Source: Brooklawnia propionicigenes (lineage in GTDB: Bacteria; Actinomycetota; Actinomycetes; Propionibacteriales; Propionibacteriaceae). From it: a stretch of DNA of 64,000 nucleotides. This document shows, piece by piece, positions 54,931 through 64,000 of the stretch (the first letter of the stretch is position 1; each line of letters starts with the position of its first letter). The notes under the pieces are model-generated. The model searched no databases. It saw only the letters and a list, made by a program, of their open reading frames with translations, and had not been told where the DNA came from. The position numbers were made by a program, and so were the translations under genes. Location: the NCBI RefSeq assembly GCF_030297015.1, contig NZ_AP028056.1, positions 1,808,939 to 1,872,938 on the forward strand. The letters are read 5' to 3'.

Positions 54931-55035
54931 CGCTTCGAGTCGTGGTGCGGGTGAGACCTTCAGGTCGTCCGTCGCGGGCATCGGCAGCCATGAGTCGTAG
55001 CGACCACTAGACAACCAACGGGGCCTGGCCCCTGA

Positions 55036-56679
<1,644 letters not shown>

Positions 56680-56706
56680 TCCGCGATCAGTCCTGATTGC
56701 CTCAGT

Positions 56707-56738
56707 AGGGGGACGGTTCCTTCGGGAGCCGTCCCCCT
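56707..56738 (+). terminator. Terminator hairpin after groEL
   Basis: Perfect 10-base arms AGGGGGACGG (56707-56716) and CCGTCCCCCT (56729-56738), with further pairing around a TTCG loop. 28 bases past the stop. Confidence 0.93.
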
Positions 56739-56874
56739 CCTGCATGCCCGTCCCCGCGTCCACCGGCCGCCGCCGGGTCTTGGTCGGAGTGCGGTGGAGG
56801 TGCGCGCGGCCGACGAGCCCGAAGCCCGGGGGTGTCGCGCGTCGGTCTGCGCGCTGACAGTGCATCATGGTGAC

Positions 56875-57579
56875 ATGTCTGGCCTGTTGGAGGTGGTCGT
56901 CCTCACTGCCGACGATGCCCGGCGCGCGGAAGAAGGCGGCGCCGACCGGCTGATGATGGTCGGCGAGCTGACCGGGCAGGGACGCTGCCCCGAACCGGCA
57001 GCGTTCCGGCGTGTGCGGGACGCCTGCACGATCCCGATCCGGCCGCTGCTGCGGCTGCGCGATGGCTACCGGTCCGACGGTGGCGAAGTGACCCGGCTGC
57101 GTGGGCTGGCGTCGAACTACCTGAGCGACGGCGCCGAGGGCTTCGTCCTCGGATTCTTGGATGGCTACTCGCAGGTCGACACCGAGATCGTCGCGGCGTT
57201 GACCGACGACGGCTACTGGCCGTGGACCTTCGACCACGCGATCGACCGCTGCCTCGACATGGACGAGGCCTGGGCGCGGTTGAGGGGTATGCGCGGACTC
57301 GATCAGATCCTGACCGCAGGGTCCAGCCGCGGCCTGGAGATCGGGTTGGACGATCTGGTCTTGCGGGCCCGAGCCGATCCCGAGGATGCCCGGCTGATCC
57401 TGGCCGGCGGGGGACTGGTGCCCGAGCATGTCGCCTGGCTGAGCCGGGCCGGGGTGCGGGCCTTCCAGGTGGGTCCCCAGGTGCGCACCGGAGGCTCGTT
57501 CGCGGCCGACGTGGATCCGTCGCTGGTGCGCGGCTGGCGAATCCTGCTGGACTCCGAGCATGTCCGGCGGGCCAGCTAG
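56875..57579 (+). CDS. CutC-family protein
   Basis: The 234-residue TIM-barrel protein is of the CutC family, originally linked to copper homeostasis, though its biochemical role is unsettled. Family marks are LEVVVLTADDARRAEEGGADRLMMVGELTGQG at the N-terminus and PIRPLLRLRDG near residue 60, then TFDHAIDRC, LDQILTAGSS and RLILAGGGL. The family's usual CSEC/ELC motif is replaced by MMVGEL here. Start 56875 (MSGLLEVVV) is chosen by homology. It stands alone between the groEL terminator and the NUDIX gene. Confidence 0.85.
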   Translation: MSGLLEVVVLTADDARRAEEGGADRLMMVGELTGQGRCPEPAAFRRVRDACTIPIRPLLRLRDGYRSDGGEVTRLRGLASNYLSDGAEGFVLGFLDGYSQVDTEIVAALTDDGYWPWTFDHAIDRCLDMDEAWARLRGMRGLDQILTAGSSRGLEIGLDDLVLRARADPEDARLILAGGGLVPEHVAWLSRAGVRAFQVGPQVRTGGSFAADVDPSLVRGWRILLDSEHVRRAS

Positions 57580-57755
57580 CTGGAACCAACCTGATGGTCG
57601 GGCAAGCCGGTCGGCAGGCGTCGCCCCCGGGACGTCAAAGGTGCGGGTCGGACGCGCCGTGGACAGCGGCAGTCTCGGCTTCGGCATCGAGTGCTCCACG
57701 ATGCACAGGCTGGGCGATGGTCAGGCGGCCGCGGCTTCGCGTCTAGCCTGGACCC

Positions 57756-58313
57756 ATGAACAATCCAGATCGTCGCCCGATGGTCGCGGTTCCGCCGCCT
57801 CAGCGCCGCGTGCGCAGGCGTCAGGCGGCCCGGGTGGTCGTGCGTGCCGAAGGACGTGTGTTGCTCGCTTCCGATTGCGATCCGGGTATCCCGGGGTCGC
57901 AGTGGTGGGTGACTCCGGGTGGCGGTCTGGACATCGGTGAGAGCTTCGCGCAGGCGGCCGCCCGCGAACTGGCCGAGGAGACCGGTCTGCTGGTCGATCC
58001 GGGCGATTTCTTCGGGCCGGTCGCCCGCCGAGTCGTGCATCATGGCTACTCGGATCAGGTTCTGGTGCAGCGGGAGGACTTCTTCGTCCTCGATCTGCCG
58101 GCTCGCTATGAGCCGGACACCGCCGGGTTCACAGCCGAGGAGAAGGTGACCATGGCCGCCGGATTCGGATGGTTCACCGTGGCCGATCTGGTGGGTAAGA
58201 TCGTCTGGCCCGTCGAACTGCCCCGCCTGATCGCGGCCACGATCGCCACCCAGCTCATCGATTTCGGGGATGTCGAGGAGTCCACCGTCCCGGTGCGCCT
58301 AGGCCATCGCTGA
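57756..58313 (+). CDS. NUDIX hydrolase
   Basis: The 185-residue cytosolic enzyme hydrolyses nucleoside diphosphates linked to another moiety. The Nudix box is seen from GGGLDIGESFAQ to RELAEETGL (about residues 51-73), with the catalytic REL-EE-G residues all present. The preceding GSQWWVTPGG and the downstream WFTVADLVG segment are Nudix-typical. The substrate cannot be assigned. The N-terminus has a short basic/Pro-rich extension (VPPPQRRVRRRQ). Confidence 0.92.
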   Translation: MNNPDRRPMVAVPPPQRRVRRRQAARVVVRAEGRVLLASDCDPGIPGSQWWVTPGGGLDIGESFAQAAARELAEETGLLVDPGDFFGPVARRVVHHGYSDQVLVQREDFFVLDLPARYEPDTAGFTAEEKVTMAAGFGWFTVADLVGKIVWPVELPRLIAATIATQLIDFGDVEESTVPVRLGHR

Positions 58314-58349
58314 GCAGATCGGACTTCGGCGCGGGACTCGGGGCGTCGC

Positions 58350-59198
58350 TCAGTTCCTCTGCTCGAGCGGCGGGTCGTTGATGACGACGGGCTCCAGTGT
58401 CTGTGCCGAGATAATCCTGCCGGTCGGGACTGTCAGCCGTGCTCCGGCCCGGCGCACCAGATAGGCCGAGCCGTGTGCCACGAAAAGCACCCGGACGATC
58501 GCGCTGGTCAGCGTCCCGTCTTCTTCGGCGTACGCCAGCTGCACCCACAGGTCACTCTGGGCGGCTGTGTCCAAGACCGGACGCCAGTCCGTGGACTGCC
58601 GTTCGCCGAACGCACCAGCGGCCCCCGCCGGCCGGCGATCAGTGCTCGCCGCCTGAACGCGAGGCAACGCGGGACGTTCGCCGTTTTCGTCGAAGATCCG
58701 CCCGCCCCGCAATACCAGGGCGACCTCGCGCGGCAGGATCACGGTGCGCTCATCGACGGGACGCAGCAGTCGCAATGCCAGCAGCCGGTCGATCGGGGAG
58801 GCGGCGTCCGGCCAGGTCACCGCGCGTTGCGCGTTGCCGACCGTGCCTTGGGGTGGACCCCAGACCAGCCGTTCGAGGACCCGGCGGTCGTCGTCGCCTA
58901 TCCGGCCGAGCGCCTCGGTGATGGTGGCCTCGTCCAGTGGTTCGGCGCTGATCGGCGCAAGGCCTGCCGGGAATGGCCCCAGGGCCCGCGCCACCGCATC
59001 GGTGACCGCCATCCCGGTCTGCGTGATAAGGCCCTGACGACGCAATTCATCGGCAACAGCTGCCACATCGAGGGCTTCGAACTCGGGCAATGCCGACGGG
59101 TCGGCACCGGCCGCGAGCGCCACCAGCACCCGCAACTCGTCCTCGCCGAGCCGGGCAAGCGTGTGAGCGGTCGCGGCCGACGAAGCGTCCGAACCCAC
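58350..59198 (-). CDS. Short XPB/Ssl2-like helicase-associated protein
   Basis: The 282-residue protein resembles the N- and C-terminal parts of a longer actinobacterial protein (about 750 residues) annotated as XPB/Ssl2-like or helicase-C-domain protein. LERLVWGPPQGTVG and LRLLRPVDERTVILPREVALVLRGG match its middle-N portion. The last 90 residues (from SDLWVQLAYAEEDGTLTSAIV to PTGRIISAQTLEPV) look like the WYL-like C-terminal part. The region between is much shorter than in the long form, suggesting internal deletion or a distinct short family. It lies 2 bases upstream-adjacent to the proline-rich membrane protein gene, same strand. Confidence 0.6.
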   Translation of the reverse strand: MGSDASSAATAHTLARLGEDELRVLVALAAGADPSALPEFEALDVAAVADELRRQGLITQTGMAVTDAVARALGPFPAGLAPISAEPLDEATITEALGRIGDDDRRVLERLVWGPPQGTVGNAQRAVTWPDAASPIDRLLALRLLRPVDERTVILPREVALVLRGGRIFDENGERPALPRVQAASTDRRPAGAAGAFGERQSTDWRPVLDTAAQSDLWVQLAYAEEDGTLTSAIVRVLFVAHGSAYLVRRAGARLTVPTGRIISAQTLEPVVINDPPLEQRN

Positions 59199-59200
59199 CG

Positions 59201-60166
59201 CTAGTACCGCCGCTGCGGTTTGTTACGCATCGTGATGGCCAGCCCGACCAGGCAGACGAAGCAGAGCAGCCGCGCCGTGCTCTGCAACTGGTCGATATAG
59301 AAGTAGCCCTGGAACCAGAAGAAGGCCACCACCAGCGTGAAGGCGGCACAGACCAGCAACATGATCCGCCCGGGCACATTGTTGGTCGCGGCCAGGATGC
59401 CCGCACCCAGCAGCGCCCACGGCGCCAGCCCACTCCACAGCATGCCGACGAACAGCAGCCCGATCAGCCAGCCGGTGATCTGGGGAACCTCCTGAGCGGG
59501 CGGTCGACTGGGGCCGCCGGGCGCCGGGTAGTAGCCGTCTTGGGAATACGAGCCCGTCGCGTACGGATTCGGTCCATAGGGCGACGGCGCGGGTGCATAC
59601 GGATTGGCCGGATAAGGGGACGGCCCGGTCGGATAGGGCGACTGCGCGACCGGACGCATGGTCTGCGGGCCGGCCGGCGGTGCCCCAACGCCCGGCTGTG
59701 CCCCTGCGCCCGGCGGTGCCCCAACGCCCGGCTGCGGCTGAGCGGTGCCGACCGGAGCGGGCCAGGGCTGGGCTCCGACGGGCAGGCCTGAAGGCGGCGG
59801 CAGCGAGCCGAGTTGCTGGGGGCTCAACGCAGTGTCCGGTTCGGACGCCGCATTGAGCGCATCGCTGGTCGCGCTGCCCGGAACCGGCTGGGTCGGGTCC
59901 CAGGCACTGACCGCCTCGGGCGGCAACGCATCGAGCAGCGGTTCGTGTGGGTCGCGCCGATCGGCGGGGGCAGGGGCAATCTGGTCCAGCGGCGCCACCT
60001 GCTGTGCCGGCGGGGCGAAATCCTGCGGCGGTGCCACCGGCCCAGGCGTCACCGCGCGCGGCGGCTCGGACGTCGACAGCGGGGGAGCCGCCGGGCTGGC
60101 GAAGCCGAACGGCTGGCCGGGCTGCTCGTCCTCACCTGCCAAGAAAGTCGAAGTCACCTGCGTCAT
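59201..60166 (-). CDS. Proline-rich membrane protein
   Basis: The 321-residue protein has a disordered cytosolic N-terminus of about 225 residues, rich in Pro, Ala, Gly, Gln and Tyr (including PYPANPYAPAPSPYG and GVGAPPGAG repeats). Three or four membrane helices follow (ITGWLIGLLFVGMLWSGLAPWALLG, RIMLLVCAAFTLVVAFFWF and ARLLCFVCLVGLAITM). No family is recognised. It precedes the short XPB-like gene on the same strand with 2 bases between them, so they are probably cotranscribed. The N-terminal repeats make length variation likely. Confidence 0.8.
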   Translation of the reverse strand: MTQVTSTFLAGEDEQPGQPFGFASPAAPPLSTSEPPRAVTPGPVAPPQDFAPPAQQVAPLDQIAPAPADRRDPHEPLLDALPPEAVSAWDPTQPVPGSATSDALNAASEPDTALSPQQLGSLPPPSGLPVGAQPWPAPVGTAQPQPGVGAPPGAGAQPGVGAPPAGPQTMRPVAQSPYPTGPSPYPANPYAPAPSPYGPNPYATGSYSQDGYYPAPGGPSRPPAQEVPQITGWLIGLLFVGMLWSGLAPWALLGAGILAATNNVPGRIMLLVCAAFTLVVAFFWFQGYFYIDQLQSTARLLCFVCLVGLAITMRNKPQRRY

Positions 60167-60363
60167 GGCGTCCAGTCTAGAAGCCCGGACGACAACCCTG
60201 TCGGTGCTCGCGCTGGGCGGAAGAGCCCAGATCGGATCAGGCCGCGGTGGGGCCGTGCTGGTTCTGCCCCCAGCTGGGTGCGCGCCGATTGCTCAGACAG
60301 GTATCCTGTGATGGACGCGGGTTACCCTACCCGTGCCGAATGCGAGTAATGAGAGAGGTTGCG

Positions 60364-60747
60364 GTGCCCAGCGGCAAGGTGCGTTTCTACGACGCAGACA
60401 AGGGCTTCGGCTTCATCGCCAAAGACGGCGGTGGCGACGTATACGTACGCGCCGACGCTCTGCCCCAGGGAGTGACTGCGCTGAAGACCGGCCAGAAGGT
60501 CGAATTCGGCTTGATTCAAGGACGCAAAGGTGAGCAGGCACTGTCGGTTCAGCTGGTCGAGTTGCCGCCGTCCCTGTCGAAGGCTTCCCGCAAGAAGCCG
60601 GAGCAGCTCGCGGTGATGTTCGAAGATCTGATCAAGGTGCTGGATGCCCTCGGCAACGGCTACCGGCACGGACGATATCCCAACGCGCAGCAGTCGGCGA
60701 AGGTGGCTGGAATGCTGCGGGCCGTTGCGGATGAGCTGGAGCTATGA
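60364..60747 (+). CDS. Cold-shock-domain protein
   Basis: RNA/ssDNA-binding protein, 127 residues. The N-terminal cold-shock domain has SGKVRFYDADKGFGFIAKDGGGDVYVR, containing RNP1 (KGFGFI) and RNP2 (DVYVR). The C-terminal 60 residues are a helical extension typical of the longer actinobacterial type. The start is GTG 60364, with GAGAGAGG 5 bases upstream. The stop overlaps the DUF3027 gene by 4 bases, a conserved pair in Actinomycetota. Expression on cold shock is not shown here. Confidence 0.93.
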   Translation: MPSGKVRFYDADKGFGFIAKDGGGDVYVRADALPQGVTALKTGQKVEFGLIQGRKGEQALSVQLVELPPSLSKASRKKPEQLAVMFEDLIKVLDALGNGYRHGRYPNAQQSAKVAGMLRAVADELEL

Positions 60748-61508
60748 GCGAAATAGACCAAATAATCGCGGATTCCCTCGACGCGGCTCGAGACGCGGCT
60801 GTCGAGGCGGCCGGTGATTTCGGCGTCGGCGACTACCTCGGCAGCAAGGTCGAGGCCGGTGCTCGGCAGGCGACGCATCTGTTCGACTGCCCGCATCCCG
60901 GCTACTACGGCTGGCACTGGGCGGTGACGATGACTCGTGCCTCGCGCGCCCGTTACGCCACGGTCAACGAGGTGGTCCTGCTGCCCAGCGACGAGTCGTT
61001 GCTGGCCCCGGTGTGGGTGCCGTGGGCCGAGCGGCTGATGCCCGGTGATGTCACCCCGGGCACGCTGCTGCCGACCCCCGACAACGATCCCCGGCTGGAG
61101 CCCGGCTACGGCGGCGGCGAGCTGGCCGCCGACAGCGATCCGGCCGAGTGGGCCCAGACCCGCGCGGTGGTCAGCGAACTCGGACTGGGGCGGGAGCGCG
61201 TCCTGTCACCGATCGGACGCGAAGAGGCCGCCGAACGCTGGCTGGATTCGGACGCCGGACCCGGCAGCCCGGCCGCCAAGCAGGCGCCCGGACAGTGCGT
61301 GACCTGCGGCTACTTCGTCCGGCTGGGAGGATCGCTCGGACGCCTGTTCGGCGCCTGCGCCAACGAATACTCCCCCTACGATGCGCGGGTGGTCTCGATC
61401 GATCATGGCTGCGGCGGCCATTCTGATCTCGTTGCGGACGAGCGGGTCGCCCGCCTGCCGGAGCCGGTCTTCGACACCATCAGCATCGACCACTCGCTGT
61501 TCGACTGA
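60744..61508 (+). CDS. DUF3027 protein
   Basis: The 254-residue actinobacterial protein belongs to DUF3027, function unknown. It has HPGYYGWHWAVTMTRASRARYATVNEVVLLP near residue 50, a WVPWAERLMPGDVTPGTLLP segment, and a C-terminal putative zinc-binding part with CVTCGYF, FGACANEYSP and DHGCGGHSD. Its start overlaps the cold-shock gene by 4 bases (ATGA), so the two are translationally coupled. Confidence 0.9.
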   Translation: MSEIDQIIADSLDAARDAAVEAAGDFGVGDYLGSKVEAGARQATHLFDCPHPGYYGWHWAVTMTRASRARYATVNEVVLLPSDESLLAPVWVPWAERLMPGDVTPGTLLPTPDNDPRLEPGYGGGELAADSDPAEWAQTRAVVSELGLGRERVLSPIGREEAAERWLDSDAGPGSPAAKQAPGQCVTCGYFVRLGGSLGRLFGACANEYSPYDARVVSIDHGCGGHSDLVADERVARLPEPVFDTISIDHSLFD

Positions 61509-61582
61509 CCGTATTGCTCTACGGAGCAGATCGCTCGGCTGATCGTCGTGTTCGACTGACCAGATCGCTCGGCTGATCGTCC
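61498..61582. repeat. Duplication around the DUF3027 stop
   Basis: The 21-base segment 61528-61548 is repeated exactly at 61562-61582, and TTCGACTGACC, which spans the DUF3027 stop, recurs at 61552-61562. It looks like a partial duplication of the gene end plus downstream sequence. Confidence 0.85.
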
Positions 61583-61615
61583 GCGTCGGTCACCGTCGCA
61601 CGCCGTGGAGAACGA

Positions 61616-61924
61616 TCACGGTGTGGGTGCAGGAATGCCGTGTGCTGCGTCCTTGGCGCGTTTCTTGCGTCGCCAGGCGCAATAACCGATCGCGATGAGT
61701 CCGATCCCGATGCCGGTCAGGGCGACCGTGTACCACCAGTCGGGGACCCCCCAGCGGACCCGTGCCAGTTGCAGGGCGACGTAACCGACGACGAAAAACG
61801 CCGTCCCGATAGAGAAGACCCGCACCCCATCGTCGGGAACCGGCTTCACCGGCGCCTGTTGCAGGCGTTCTTCCAGCGAACGCTTAGCAGATTCCTGACT
61901 TGTTACAGGCGGATTATCGGTCAT
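61616..61924 (-). CDS. DUF2530 protein
   Basis: A membrane protein of about 102 residues, of unknown function, with two helices (FSIGTAFFVVGYVALQLA and WWYTVALTGIGIGLIAIGYC) separated by a short polar segment containing RVRWGVPD. The C-terminal tail is basic. DUF2530 genes often lie beside NCS2 permease genes in Actinomycetota, as here (divergent, 44 bases apart). Start 61924 (MTDNPPV) is preferred; an in-frame ATG at 61951 is possible. Confidence 0.8.
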   Translation of the reverse strand: MTDNPPVTSQESAKRSLEERLQQAPVKPVPDDGVRVFSIGTAFFVVGYVALQLARVRWGVPDWWYTVALTGIGIGLIAIGYCAWRRKKRAKDAAHGIPAPTP

Positions 61925-61968
61925 GGACCCTATCTTATGGACAGTTTCCACATGTTTAGCATGACGCT

Positions 61969-63504
61969 ATGACCACCACATCGGCACAGGGTGCTCCGAT
62001 CGCCAGCGGCGATCAACAGAAATCAGGCTTGGACCGTTGGTTCGAAATCACTCAAAGAGGCTCATCTGTTTCCCGCGAGGTGCGCGGCGGCTTGGTGACC
62101 TTCTTCACTATGGCCTACATCATCGCGCTGAACCCGCTGATCGTCGGGACGGCAACCGACAAGAACGGCAATCTGGTTTCGGGTGCACCGAAATTCACCG
62201 ATGCTGCCCAGACGATCGTCGACTCGGCCGCGGTCGGCCAGTCGATCGCGATGGTGGCGGCAGCAACTGCCCTGGTGGCAGGGCTGATGACGATCCTCAT
62301 GGGTGTCGTCGGACGCTTCCCGATCGGCATCGCGACGGGCCTTGGCCTCAACGCGATGCTCGCCTACGTGGTCGCGCCGCAGATGACCTGGCCGCAGGCG
62401 ATGGGACTGGTGGTCTGCGAAGGCATCCTGGTCACCATTCTGGTGCTCACCGGCTTCCGTGAGGCGGTCTTCCGCGCGGTGCCGCCGAGCCTTCGCACCG
62501 CGATCAGTGTCGGTATCGGCCTGTTCATCACGTTCGTCGGCCTGGCGGATGCGGGCATCGTTCGCCCCGGCAGCCCCCTGGTGCAGTTGGGCGTCAACGG
62601 CTCGCTCGTCGGCTGGCCGATCTTCGTCTTCGTCGCGACCTTCGTGGTGCTGGCGGTGCTGTACATGCGTAAGGTCCGTGGTGCCATGCTGTGGGCTATC
62701 TTCGGCGGCACGGTGCTGGCCGTGATCTTGGAGGCCGCTGCGAAGATCGGTGCGGTCTCGCCCGACCATGCGACCGGCTGGGCGCTGAACGTTCCGGCGT
62801 TCCCGGGCTGGCAGGCGTTCGCCAGCCCCGATCTTTCGCTGCTGGGCAAGGTCGACGTCTTCGGTGGTTTCGCCACTGACGGCACTGTGACGGTGGCCAG
62901 CGTGCTGACCGCGTCGATGCTGGTCTTCAGCCTGCTGCTCGCCGACTTCTTCGACACCATGGGCACGGTCGTGGCGGTCGGTGCCGAGGGCGGCATCCTG
63001 AACAAGGCCGGCGAGCCGCCGCACCTGCGCGAGATCCTGCTCGTCGACTCGCTGGCCGCCCTGGCCGGCGGTGCCGCCTCGGTCTCCAGCAACACCAGCT
63101 ATGTCGAGTCGACCGCCGGTGTCGCCGAGGGTGCCCGGACGGGCATCGCGTCCATCGTCACCGGCGTCGGCTTCTTGGTGGCGCTGTTCATCACCCCGAT
63201 CGTCAACATGGTGCCTTCCGAAGCCGTCGCCCCGGTGCTGGTGGTCGTCGGCTTCCTGATGATGACCCAGGTCACCGAGATCCCGTGGAGTGATATCGAG
63301 ATCGCGCTGCCGGCGTTCGTCACGATCGCCTTCATGCCGTTCACCTACTCGATCACCGTCGGTATCGGCGCGGGCTTCATCATGTTCGTGGTGATGAAGA
63401 TCTTCCAGGGCAAGGCTGCCAGGGTCCACGTGCTGATGTGGATCGTTGCGGCGCTGTTCGCGATCTACTTCATGCAGGGCCTGATCACCGGCGCCTTCGC
63501 CTGA
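61969..63504 (+). CDS. NCS2-family purine permease
   Basis: Proton-driven importer of adenine, guanine, hypoxanthine or related bases (AzgA/PbuG-like group). The 511-residue protein has 13-14 predicted helices. EVRGGLVTFFTMAYIIALNP at residues 42-61 is the family signature, with MGVVGRFPIGIATGLGLNAMLAY and LVFSLLLADFFDTMGTVVAVGAEGG later. NTSYVESTAGVAEGARTG near residue 375 is another conserved part. A hydrophilic N-terminus of 35 residues precedes the first helix. No purine-related gene is nearby. Divergent from DUF2530. Confidence 0.93.
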   Translation: MTTTSAQGAPIASGDQQKSGLDRWFEITQRGSSVSREVRGGLVTFFTMAYIIALNPLIVGTATDKNGNLVSGAPKFTDAAQTIVDSAAVGQSIAMVAAATALVAGLMTILMGVVGRFPIGIATGLGLNAMLAYVVAPQMTWPQAMGLVVCEGILVTILVLTGFREAVFRAVPPSLRTAISVGIGLFITFVGLADAGIVRPGSPLVQLGVNGSLVGWPIFVFVATFVVLAVLYMRKVRGAMLWAIFGGTVLAVILEAAAKIGAVSPDHATGWALNVPAFPGWQAFASPDLSLLGKVDVFGGFATDGTVTVASVLTASMLVFSLLLADFFDTMGTVVAVGAEGGILNKAGEPPHLREILLVDSLAALAGGAASVSSNTSYVESTAGVAEGARTGIASIVTGVGFLVALFITPIVNMVPSEAVAPVLVVVGFLMMTQVTEIPWSDIEIALPAFVTIAFMPFTYSITVGIGAGFIMFVVMKIFQGKAARVHVLMWIVAALFAIYFMQGLITGAFA

Positions 63505-63564
63505 TCAATGGCGAAGACGACGACGACCGGTCGGTGAACGGGCCGGCAGGCTGAATCAGGGGCG

Positions 63565-64000
63565 TCACGGCATCCAGGTCACGACCAGATCTGGGGCCGG
63601 GCGCCCCTGCTGCTTCGCCTGGTCCGTCCAGGCGGGGTAGTCGTCCAAGAACTGCCGGAAGGGACGCACCGCGGCGGCGGTCTTGGCGTCCAGGCCGTCG
63701 GCGATCTCGTCGATGGCCTGCCGGGTGGCGAGCACATGGGCATGTTTGGCGTATCCCCAACGCTGCCCTGGCAAGGGAAAAAGCGGGATCTGCGGGTCGC
63801 CCTGCAGCAGCTTCTCCAAGGCGAACTGGCTCGGCAGTCCGGCGGTGGCCAGGTCGAATTCCAGATCCGACATCTCACGTTCGTCGACGTCGAGGTCCAG
63901 GCGTCCCCAGCTCAACTCGCCCAGCCAGGCAAGAACGATCTGCCAGGCGTAGCCCTGCCGCTCGGGCCCGATGGCGTGGGCGGTCAGCAGAGCCTCGACA
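63565..64000 (-). CDS. Unknown protein, C-terminal part
   Basis: The frame is open to the window edge, so the 5' end is missing; 144 residues are present. Pieces such as WGRLDLDVDEREMSDLEFDLATAGLP, FPLPGQRWGYAKHAHVLATRQAIDEIADGL and RPAPDLVVTWMP are visible, ending at a TGA. It is a soluble, acidic protein with several Trp residues. I do not recognise a family. An internal TTG at 63915 is not a convincing start because the frame continues upstream. Confidence 0.7.
   Translation of the reverse strand, partial: VEALLTAHAIGPERQGYAWQIVLAWLGELSWGRLDLDVDEREMSDLEFDLATAGLPSQFALEKLLQGDPQIPLFPLPGQRWGYAKHAHVLATRQAIDEIADGLDAKTAAAVRPFRQFLDDYPAWTDQAKQQGRPAPDLVVTWMP

Overview
The window is a typical high-GC Actinomycetota chromosome segment with no phage, plasmid, insertion sequence or CRISPR array. 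Family-level assignment is inference. The dnaK-grpE-dnaJ-hspR operon, bifunctional LysX, Dcd:Dut-type deaminase, DUF3263, DUF3027 and DUF2530 proteins and a groEL without groES all say Actinomycetota. Pyruvate phosphate dikinase beside its PDRP regulator, together with an acetate/propionate-type CoA-transferase, suggests a fermentative Propionibacteriaceae relative.

Layout. 1-3.4 kb: heat-shock operon, with dnaK entering from outside the window. 3.6-5.2 kb: a hypothetical gene and galE. 5.2-8.6 kb (minus): a three-gene envelope module (LiaF-like, YdbS-like, YdbT-like) and tpx. 8.8-11.3 kb: tRNA-Gly(CCC), a PemK/MazF-like protein coupled to a membrane protein, and a HAD phosphatase. 11.5-15.5 kb (minus): CoA-transferase, a DUF1015 protein and a YwiC-like membrane protein behind a perfect 18-bp palindrome. 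15.6-23.3 kb (minus): lysX coupled to an alpha/beta-hydrolase, a SNF2-type helicase and an rRNA methyltransferase. 23.3-27.0 kb: divergent PDRP and ppdK.

27.2-32.3 kb (minus): iron/heme-type ABC importer parts interrupted by dxr and a lipoprotein gene. 32.3-35.2 kb: a long intergenic region with a 34-bp tandem repeat and a foldable leader, then metQNI. 35.2-38.7 kb: an FHA protein and a DrrAB-like exporter. 38.8-43.4 kb (minus): dcd, glyA, a GntR regulator and an altronate-dehydratase-like enzyme. 43.6-48.9 kb: rlmB, cysS, a small acidic protein, a DUF4032 protein and metB. 49.1-51.9 kb: an orphan MsmK-type ATPase, an NTF2-like protein, a DedA protein and a small membrane ORF.

52.0-64 kb: tRNA-Thr(UGU) followed by a three-copy 123-bp tandem repeat, manA, DUF3263 with a possibly leaderless promoter, a small HExxH protein, groEL behind two CIRCE-like elements, cutC, a NUDIX gene, a short XPB-like protein, a proline-rich membrane protein, a cold-shock/DUF3027 pair, DUF2530, an NCS2 purine permease, and a partial unknown gene.

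The least explained material is non-coding. The 123-bp repeat varies between copies in ways that keep an RNA hairpin paired on the plus strand. The metQ leader can fold as a three-way junction. Several 15-bp and 23-bp minisatellites and an 87-bp element with perfect 17-bp terminal inverted repeats also stand out. I found no clearly new multi-gene defence or biosynthetic system.
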